Assembly (NCBI GenBank): GCA_021802025.1
Contig: JAKABC010000039.1
Coordinates: 1-11,648, forward strand
DNA from: Actinomycetes bacterium
GTDB taxonomy: Bacteria > Actinomycetota > Acidimicrobiia > Acidimicrobiales > RAAP-2
DNA length: 11,648 bases
Direction of reading: 5' to 3'
Positions 6,812-11,648 of this stretch are shown piece by piece. Numbering within the stretch: position 1 is the first letter of the stretch; the number at the start of each line of letters is the position of its first letter. A program made the translations under genes and the position numbers. Under the pieces are notes generated by a model, which was given only the letters and a program-made list of their open reading frames with translations, was not told the DNA's origin and did no database searches.

Positions 6812-7618
6812 ATGGAGTCGGTCGACGTCGCCTTCGGGCACCGGCTGTGGTGGGTCGACGCGTTCGTCGGCGACACCGAGCGCGGCAACCCGGCCGTCGT
6901 GGTGCTGCTCGAGCAGCCCCTCGCCGACCCCGCGATGCAGGCGATGGCCGCGGAGCTCGGCGTCTCGGAGACGGCCTTCGTGCGCCGCGCCGGCGACCAG
7001 TGGTCCCTGCGGTGGTTCACCCCGACCGTCGAGGTCGACCTGTGCGGCCACGCCACCCTCGCCACCTTGCACGTGGTGCTCGTCGAGCTCGAGGCGCCCG
7101 GTGGGGAGCTCTACTTCACCACCCGCTCGGGCACCCTCAGCGGACGCCGGCTCCGCGAGGGCCTGCTCGCGATCGACCTGCCGCGCAGCTACCTCGAACC
7201 CCTCGACCCCTCGGTCCTGGGCGGCGCGGTCGGCGAGGTGACCGAGGCGTTCCAGGCCGGCCCCTCGAGTGTGCTCGCCGTCGTGGAGGACTACGACGCG
7301 CTGTGCGCGCTCAGCGTCGACCCGATGGCCCTCTTCCTCGCGCCGGCGACCATCGTCATCGCGGCCTGCCCCGGGGGGCCCGGCGCCGACGTGTCGATCC
7401 GGGTCTTCGCCCCACGCCTGGGCATCGCCGAGGACCCGGTCACCGGCAGCGCCCTGTGCGCGGTGGCGCCGTGGTGGATGGAGCGCGTCGGCGCCCCGAC
7501 GGTGACGGTGCGCCAGGTGAGCGCGCGCGGCGGGGTGATGCACGCGCGCCTCTTCGAGCGCACGGTCGAGGTCGCCGGCCTCGCGCGCACCTTCTTCCAC
7601 GGCGAGGTCCGTCCGTGA
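6812..7618 (+). CDS. PhzF-family isomerase/epimerase
   Basis: A 268-residue member of the PhzF/diaminopimelate-epimerase-like fold, made of two similar halves. The first half has VDAFVGDTERGNPAVVVLLE (15-34) and SETAFV, whose E53 corresponds to the catalytic Glu of PhzF, then LRWFTPTVEVDLCGHATLA (67-85). The second half has IRVFAPRLGIAEDPVTGSAL, the matching signature at the other side of the active site. PhzF itself isomerises trans-2,3-dihydro-3-hydroxyanthranilate in phenazine synthesis, but most genomic copies have unknown substrates, and no other phenazine gene (phzA/B, C, D, E) is visible here. It is the first gene of a four-gene plus-strand operon; its TGA overlaps the next GTG by 4 nt (7615-7618), indicating translational coupling. 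Family is sure, substrate unknown. Confidence 0.9.
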   Translation: MESVDVAFGHRLWWVDAFVGDTERGNPAVVVLLEQPLADPAMQAMAAELGVSETAFVRRAGDQWSLRWFTPTVEVDLCGHATLATLHVVLVELEAPGGELYFTTRSGTLSGRRLREGLLAIDLPRSYLEPLDPSVLGGAVGEVTEAFQAGPSSVLAVVEDYDALCALSVDPMALFLAPATIVIAACPGGPGADVSIRVFAPRLGIAEDPVTGSALCAVAPWWMERVGAPTVTVRQVSARGGVMHARLFERTVEVAGLARTFFHGEVRP

Positions 7619-8286
7619 GGGACGCCCTGGGGCCCGGCCCGCGCACCCGCGTCCGCCGACTACCCGAGAAGGCCCGCTACGACGCGGCGACGGTCAACGA
7701 GATCCTCGACGGGGCGCTCGTCGTGCACGTAGCCGCCGTCGTCGACGGCCGAGCCGTCGCCCTGCCGACGCTGGCCGCGCGCGACGGGGAGGTCCTCTAC
7801 GTGCACGCCAGCCGCTCGAGCGCGCTCCTAGCCGCCGTGGTGCGCGCCGGCGAGGCGTGGCTGACCGCGACGATCGTCGACGGTCTGCGCCTCGCGCGCA
7901 GCGGCTTCGAGTCCTCGATCGCCTACCGGTCGGTCGTCGTGGTCGGCGCGACGCGCGAGGTCGTGGGCGAGGAGAAGGCCCGGGCGCTCGAGCTCGTGAT
8001 CGACCGCGTCGCGCCCGGCCGGGCTCGCGAGGTGCGCCCGATGAACGACCGCGAGCTCGCCCTGACCCGCGTGGTGGCGATCGCGATCGACGAGGCCTCG
8101 GCCAAGGTCTCGGCCGGCCCGACCGACGACGGGCCCGAGGACCTGGCGCTGCCCGTCTGGGCCGGCACGGTCCCGCTCCTCACCCAGTGGGGCGAGCCCG
8201 TGGCCGATCGGCGCGGCGCGTTGGTCGACGCCCGCCTCGCCGAGGACCTGCCGGCCTCGGTGCGGGCGCTGCGGGGCGGTTCGTGA
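7615..8286 (+). CDS. Pyridoxamine 5'-phosphate oxidase-like, NimA-type flavin-binding protein
   Basis: A 223-residue split-barrel protein of the NimA/Pyridox_ox_2 type. Visible motifs: EKARYDAATVNEILDGALVV (18-37), the family N terminus; DGRAVALPTLAARDGEVLYV (44-63); HASRSSALLAAV (64-75), the region expected to contact cofactor; and ATIVDGLRLARSGFESSIAY (85-104) followed by RSVVVVG. Members bind FMN, F420 or haem; some reduce nitroimidazoles, most have unknown substrates. The GTG at 7615 is embedded in the phzF stop (GTGA), and homologs start close to this point. Its stop is in turn overlapped by the Nudix GTG. It should not be taken as PhzG: the sequence follows the NimA-like pattern although the neighbour is a PhzF homolog. 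Confidence 0.85.
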   Translation: MRDALGPGPRTRVRRLPEKARYDAATVNEILDGALVVHVAAVVDGRAVALPTLAARDGEVLYVHASRSSALLAAVVRAGEAWLTATIVDGLRLARSGFESSIAYRSVVVVGATREVVGEEKARALELVIDRVAPGRAREVRPMNDRELALTRVVAIAIDEASAKVSAGPTDDGPEDLALPVWAGTVPLLTQWGEPVADRRGALVDARLAEDLPASVRALRGGS

Positions 8287-8819
8287 GCGACGCGCTGCGC
8301 GCGGCGATCGGCGCGATCGACCCGGTCGACGAGCGCGAGGCGACCTCGATCGAGCGCACGCTCGAGCGGCTGGGGCGACCGCCCGACCCCTTCGACGAGT
8401 CGGCCGACCCCCACCACCTCACGGCGTCGGCCTTCGTCGTGTCGAGCCGCGGGGTCGTCTTGCACCGCCACCGGCGCCTGGGCCTGTGGGTCCAGCCCGG
8501 CGGCCACGTCGATTCGGGGGAGTCGCCCGAGGCGGCGTGCGTGCGCGAGGTGGCCGAAGAGACCGGGCTCGTCGTGGCCCACCTCGATCCCCCCCGGCTC
8601 TTCCACGTCGACGTCCACCCCGGCCCCAAGGGCCACACCCACTACGACCTTCGCTACGTGGTGCTCGCCGCGCCCGAGGATCCCCGTCCGCCGGCCGGGG
8701 AGAGCCCCCTGGTCTTCTGGTTCGACCGGCCGGGCGCGCGCGCGCGCGCCGAGGCCGACCTGCGCCCGGCGCTCGAGAAGCTCTTCGACTCTCTCGAGAC
8801 ACTCGTGGTGCGAGACTGA
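8283..8819 (+). CDS. Nudix hydrolase
   Basis: A 178-residue Nudix protein, which hydrolyses a nucleoside diphosphate linked to another group with Mg ions. The Nudix box is complete: G74, then E80 after HVDSG, RE at 88-89 and EE at 92-93 within CVREVAEETGL. The preceding HHLTASAFVV and VLHRHRRLGLWVQPGGHVD are the usual first strands. A segment HVDVHPGPKGHTHYDLRYV (108-126) follows the box, a layout common in actinobacterial Nudix proteins of unassigned substrate. The first 40 residues form a helical extension before the domain. The GTG at 8283 overlaps the upstream stop by 4 nt (GTGA). The zinc-ribbon gene follows after 4 nt. Family is certain; the substrate cannot be told. Confidence 0.93.
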   Translation: MSDALRAAIGAIDPVDEREATSIERTLERLGRPPDPFDESADPHHLTASAFVVSSRGVVLHRHRRLGLWVQPGGHVDSGESPEAACVREVAEETGLVVAHLDPPRLFHVDVHPGPKGHTHYDLRYVVLAAPEDPRPPAGESPLVFWFDRPGARARAEADLRPALEKLFDSLETLVVRD

Positions 8820-8823
8820 GCGC

Positions 8824-9528
8824 GTGTCGAACGAGGACCTGCGCGCCCTGATGGAGGCGGACCGCTGGCTCGAGCGCCTGGCCGGCCAGCGGGCCACCCT
8901 GGGCGAGCGGGTCGAGCTCACCGCCCTCGAGGCCGACCTGCGCGAGCGCCTGGGGGTGCTGCGCGCCGCCGAAGCCCGCCTCGAGCCGCTCACCCGCGCC
9001 TACGACGAGGCCGCGGCCGCGTCGTCGCGCCTGCGTGAGCGCCGGGACCGACTGGCCGCGCGCCTCGAGGCGTCGCGCGACGCGCGCGAGAGCGCGGCGC
9101 TGTCCGGCGAGCTCGATCAGGTGCGTGACGCCCTGGGCGCGGCCGAGGACCGCGAGCTCGAGGCCCTGGTGGAGCTGGAACCGGCCGCCGAGACGACCGC
9201 CGCGATGCGCCGCGAGGCCCAGCCACTCGCCGCGCGCCGCGCCGAGCTGATCGCGACGCTGGCGGCCCTCGAGTCCTCCCTCGACGAGGAGATTGCGGCC
9301 CAGCGCCTCGCGCGCGAGGCGGCGGCCGCCCGGGTGGACGGGGCGCTGCGGGCGCGCTACGAGGCGGCCCTCGTGCGCGCCGGGGGCGCGGGCGCGGCCC
9401 AGGTGCACGAAGGGCGCTGTGACGGCTGTCGGATCGCGCTCAGTCCGCTCGATCTCGACCGGTGGCGCCACGCGCCCGAGGGGGCGTACCCGGAGTGTCC
9501 CTCGTGCGGGCGGCTGCTCCTGGCCTAG
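8824..9528 (+). CDS. Coiled-coil protein with C-terminal C4 zinc ribbon (zf-RING_7 / DUF164, CdsZ-like)
   Basis: A 234-residue protein of two parts. Residues about 5-190 are almost wholly charged and alanine- or leucine-rich helix (Arg/Glu/Ala heptads such as LRERRDRLAARLEASRDARE), as expected for a long antiparallel coiled coil. The C terminus holds four cysteines, CDGC at 199-202 and CPSC at 225-228, forming a zinc ribbon. This is the architecture of the DUF164/zf-RING_7 family (HP0958, CT398), described as nucleic-acid-binding or as adaptors of sigma54 or secretion systems; a bacterial role tied to ribosome or RNA control has also been proposed. In actinobacteria the gene is widespread and often near nif3 and RNase H-like genes, not seen here. 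It is the last gene of the operon, before a strong terminator hairpin. Confidence 0.88.
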   Translation: MSNEDLRALMEADRWLERLAGQRATLGERVELTALEADLRERLGVLRAAEARLEPLTRAYDEAAAASSRLRERRDRLAARLEASRDARESAALSGELDQVRDALGAAEDRELEALVELEPAAETTAAMRREAQPLAARRAELIATLAALESSLDEEIAAQRLAREAAAARVDGALRARYEAALVRAGGAGAAQVHEGRCDGCRIALSPLDLDRWRHAPEGAYPECPSCGRLLLA

Positions 9529-9555
9529 GAACCGCCCCACCAGGCCAGACACAAC

Positions 9556-9600
9556 GGAGCCCGCCCGCCCCCGAGGGGAGCAGGCGGGCTCTCGATGTTT
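9556..9600 (+). terminator. Terminator of the phzF-to-zinc-ribbon operon
   Basis: A 9-bp perfect stem, GAGCCCGCC (9557-9565) with GGCGGGCTC (9583-9591), is capped by an inner CCCC/GGGG pairing (969-72 and 75-78 of the 9500s) and followed by CGATGTTT, a short T end. It starts 28 nt after the stop of the zinc-ribbon gene. A second small repeat, TTGGC (9599-9603) with GCCAA (9611-9615), follows at once. This is the best terminator candidate in the window. Confidence 0.65.
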
Positions 9601-9644
9601 GGCCCCCCCAGCCAATGCCATGAAGATAGTGGGTGACTTCCGAC

Positions 9645-9650
9645 TAGCGT
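9645..9650 (+). promoter_or_regulatory. Candidate -10 box of the second aldo/keto reductase
   Basis: TAGCGT (TANNNT) lies 54 nt before the ATG at 9705 in a stretch less GC-rich than its surroundings. The ribosome site GAGGAGG at 9694-9700 is 4 nt before the start. Between them, CAATC (9667-9671) and GATTG (9676-9680) form a 5-bp inverted repeat that could be an operator. No -35 seen. Confidence 0.3.
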
Positions 9651-9704
9651 GGGACGAAACGCCGTGCAATCACTGGATTGTGCGAAGATTCACGAGGAGG
9701 TCGT

Positions 9705-10685
9705 ATGGAGCGTCGCACGCTGGGACAGGGACTCGAGGTGTCGGCCCAGGGGCTGGGCTGCATGGGGATGAGCGAGTTCTACGGCCCCGGCGACGAGGCC
9801 GAGTCGATCGCCACGATCCACGAGGCGATCGACCTCGGGGTGACCTTCTTCGACACGGCCGACATGTACGGTCCCTTCACCAACGAGCGCCTCGTAGGAC
9901 GCGCCCTCGCCGGGCGGCGCGACGAGGTGGTGCTCGCGACCAAGTTCGGCAACCAGCGCGCCGAGGACGGCACGTATCTGCGCGTCAACGGCACGCCCGA
10001 GTACGTGGTGGCCGCCTGCGACGCGTCGCTCCAGCGCCTCGGGGTGGACGTCATCGACCTCTACTACCAGCACCGCGTCGACCGCACCGTGCCGATCGAG
10101 GAGACCTGGGGGGCGATGGCCTCGCTGGTCGAGGCGGGCAAGGTGCGCTACCTGGGCATCTCGGAGGCGTCGGTCGCCACGATCGAGCGGGCCCACGCCG
10201 TGCACCCGATGAGCGCCGTGCAGATGGAGTACTCGCTGTGGACCCGCGACCCCGAGGACGGCGTGCTCGAGGCCTGTCGACGCCTGGGCATCGGCTTCGT
10301 CGCCTACAGCCCGCTGGGGCGGGGCTTTCTCACCTCCGAGGAGGCCAACCGGGTCGGCGGCGAGGGGGACTTTAGGGCGAACAACCCCCGCTTCGTCGGC
10401 GCCGCCGGCGAGGCCAACCGCGTCTTCGTCGAGCGCCTGGAGCGGGTCGCGGCGCGCGTCGGCGCGTCGGTCGCCCAGCTCGCGCTCGCCTGGGTCCTGT
10501 CGCGCGGTGAGGACGTCGTGGCGATCCCGGGCACCAAAAGGCGCCGTTGGCTGCGCGAGAACGTCGCGGCGTCGTCGCTCGAGCTCAGCGCGTCCGACCT
10601 CGCCGAGATCGACGCCGCCGTGCCGCGCGAGGAGGTCGTCGGCGCACGCTACCCCGAACGCTCGATGGGGGCGCTCAACGGCTGA
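9705..10685 (+). CDS. Aldo/keto reductase (AKR13-like)
   Basis: A 326-residue NADPH-dependent aldo/keto reductase, distinct from the YajO-like enzyme. The tetrad is complete: D50 (VTFFDTADMYG), Y55, K80 (VVLATKFG) and H123 (IDLYYQHRVD). LGCMGMSEFYGPGDEAES near residue 18, the 'QHRVD..VPIEET.GAM..LV..GKVRYLG.SE' core, AYSPLGRGFLT and the late GTKRRRWLRENV segment are the pattern of the AKR13 group (YakC, plant IN2-2-like proteins). Substrates are usually aromatic or alpha-keto aldehydes; the true one is unknown. The ATG at 9705 is preferred to an in-frame GTG at 9678 because GAGGAGG lies 4 nt before it and homologs start MERRTLG. The 3' end overlaps the oppositely oriented ABC gene by 11 nt, leaving no room for a terminator between them. 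Confidence 0.92.
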   Translation: MERRTLGQGLEVSAQGLGCMGMSEFYGPGDEAESIATIHEAIDLGVTFFDTADMYGPFTNERLVGRALAGRRDEVVLATKFGNQRAEDGTYLRVNGTPEYVVAACDASLQRLGVDVIDLYYQHRVDRTVPIEETWGAMASLVEAGKVRYLGISEASVATIERAHAVHPMSAVQMEYSLWTRDPEDGVLEACRRLGIGFVAYSPLGRGFLTSEEANRVGGEGDFRANNPRFVGAAGEANRVFVERLERVAARVGASVAQLALAWVLSRGEDVVAIPGTKRRRWLRENVAASSLELSASDLAEIDAAVPREEVVGARYPERSMGALNG

Positions 10686-11648
10686 GCGGCGCGAGGCGGC
10701 CCTCGCGCAGCTCGACCACCCTCTCGCACCAGCGCGCGACGGTGGGGTCGTGGGTGGCCACCACGACGCCGGCGCGAGAGCGCTCGAGCGCCTCGAGCAC
10801 CAGCGCCGTCGCGGCCGGGTCGAGCCCGGCCGTGGGCTCGTCGAGGATGACGAGGTCGGGCCGGCCGGCCAGCGCGCGCGCCAGGGCGACCCGGGCCGTC
10901 TCGCCGCGCGAGAGCCCCTCGACGCGTTCGGTGCCCGAGAGTTCGAGGCCGAGCTCGCCGAGCAGGTGTAGGCCCACCTCGGCGACGGGCCGCCCGAGGG
11001 CGACGACGTCGCGGGCGTAGCCGGTCACCAGGCCCGGCTCGCTCGGCACGTAGGCCACGCGCCGACGCAGCGCGTCCTCGTCGAGGTCGGCGAGGTCGAC
11101 CCCGCCCAGGAGGATCGTCCCGGCGTCGGGGTGGTCGAGTCGGGCGAGCAGGCGCAACAGGCTCGACTTGCCGATCCCCGAGGGCCCGACCACCGCGAGG
11201 CGTTCCCCGGGGGTGAGGCGCAGCGACGCCCCGACCAGCACCGCGCGACCGGCCTCGTGGTAGTCGAGGTCGCGCGCCTCGAGCTCGAGGCGCGCGGGCA
11301 GCGCGAGCCGACCGGGTCGGCCGGGCCGGTCGAGGGACTCGAGCCGTTCGGCCGAGGCCACGACGTCGGACGTGCCCGACAGGGCCGCGTCGATCGCGAC
11401 GAGCAACTCGATCGAGGCCGTGGCCAGGGTCACCGCCACCACCCACCAGAGGGGCGCGCCCACCGGGTGCAGTGCGACGACGCCGAGCGCGATCGCGCCC
11501 GCGACCCCGAGCAGGCCGTAGCGCGCGGCGAGGGGTGCGCGCCGGTCGGCCTCGGCCCGGTCGAGGGGGGTGAGGGCGCGATCGAGGTGCGCGCGAACGA
11601 CCTCGTCGCGGCCGAGGGCGGCCAGGGCCGGCCCGGCGGCCGCCAGCT
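10675..11648 (-). CDS. ABC exporter subunit, CydC/CydD-like: end of membrane domain plus ATPase domain (5' end outside window)
   Basis: The reading frame is open to the window edge, so 323 C-terminal residues are visible and the start is missing; the GTG at 11463 is internal. Residues 1-45 are helical (ALGRDEVVRAHLDRALTPLD), then two hydrophobic helices (LLGVAGAIALGVVALHP and APLWWVVAVTLATASIELLV) end the membrane domain. The ATPase domain has Walker A GPSGIGKS (11164-11187), signature LSRGE, Walker B LVILDE, D-loop AGLD and switch His in VVVATHD. The layout and the membrane-linker sequence resemble CydC/CydD, the exporter of glutathione or cysteine needed for cytochrome bd assembly. At the Q-loop the sequence is AYVPSEPG: Ser where Gln is normal. 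The segment between Q-loop and signature is short. No cydA/B is in the window, so the specific assignment is tentative; ABC exporter ATPase is sure. Confidence 0.85.
   Translation of the reverse strand, partial: LAAAGPALAALGRDEVVRAHLDRALTPLDRAEADRRAPLAARYGLLGVAGAIALGVVALHPVGAPLWWVVAVTLATASIELLVAIDAALSGTSDVVASAERLESLDRPGRPGRLALPARLELEARDLDYHEAGRAVLVGASLRLTPGERLAVVGPSGIGKSSLLRLLARLDHPDAGTILLGGVDLADLDEDALRRRVAYVPSEPGLVTGYARDVVALGRPVAEVGLHLLGELGLELSGTERVEGLSRGETARVALARALAGRPDLVILDEPTAGLDPAATALVLEALERSRAGVVVATHDPTVARWCERVVELREGRLAPLSR

Noticed and set aside
6812..8286. Phenazine biosynthesis cluster suggested by PhzF homolog beside a PNPOx-like gene
   Set aside because: No phzA/B, C, D or E homolog is present and the second protein follows the NimA-like, not the PhzG, pattern.
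8419..9669. Minus-strand open frame of 416 residues over the Nudix and zinc-ribbon genes
   Set aside because: Antisense to genes with clear Nudix box and CxxC motifs; composition is Arg/Gly/Ala-rich and domainless.

Overview
The window is GC-rich bacterial chromosome with densely packed genes, many GTG starts, 4-nt stop/start overlaps and -10 elements of the TANNNT type placed 6-7 nt before start codons. Together these suggest an actinobacterium, possibly Acidimicrobiia; that assignment is inference from style, not from a marker gene.

Layout. (a) 1-1020, visibly lower in GC than the rest, holds a toxin-antitoxin island on the minus strand: a complete Phd-type VapB/VapC module (713-991 and 324-716) with a perfect palindromic operator at 1000-1020, and downstream of it the start of a second, independently promoted Phd/YefM antitoxin cut by the window edge (1-136). 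(b) 1021-1290 is a gap with no recognisable gene. (c) 1291-2078 has two small convergent genes, a YciI-like protein (+) and a DUF1801-like protein (-). (d) 2159-4479, all minus strand: a TetR-family regulator with an unusual acidic Asp-Glu repeat tail, an Aag/MPG-type 3-methyladenine DNA glycosylase, and a YajO-like aldo/keto reductase; the last two look co-transcribed. (e) Diverging from yajO is a CurA/PTGR-like NADP-dependent oxidoreductase (4532-5554). (f) 5645-5908 encodes an unrecognised 87-residue protein and 5958-6764 an endonuclease/exonuclease/phosphatase-fold hydrolase, both minus. (g) 6812-9528 is a tight four-gene plus-strand operon: PhzF-family isomerase, NimA-like FMN-binding protein, Nudix hydrolase and a coiled-coil/zinc-ribbon protein, closed by a strong hairpin at 9556-9600. 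(h) 9705-10685 is a second aldo/keto reductase, whose 3' end overlaps convergently by 11 nt with a CydC/CydD-like ABC exporter subunit (10675 to the window edge).

Functionally, most of the chromosome-like part is small-molecule redox and repair metabolism: two aldo/keto reductases, an MDR reductase, a flavin-type protein, Nudix clean-up, alkylation repair and possibly thiol export. The genes fall into two expression classes. Some have a GAGGAGG-type ribosome site about 4 nt before the start; others have no ribosome site and a -10 hexamer 6-7 nt before the start, as expected of leaderless mRNAs.

I found no convincing novel multi-gene system. The items most worth checking are the toxin-antitoxin island with its operator, the unknown 87-aa protein, the repeat-encoded acidic tail of the TetR regulator, an AT-rich palindrome between mpg and tetR, and the substituted Q-loop in the ABC subunit.
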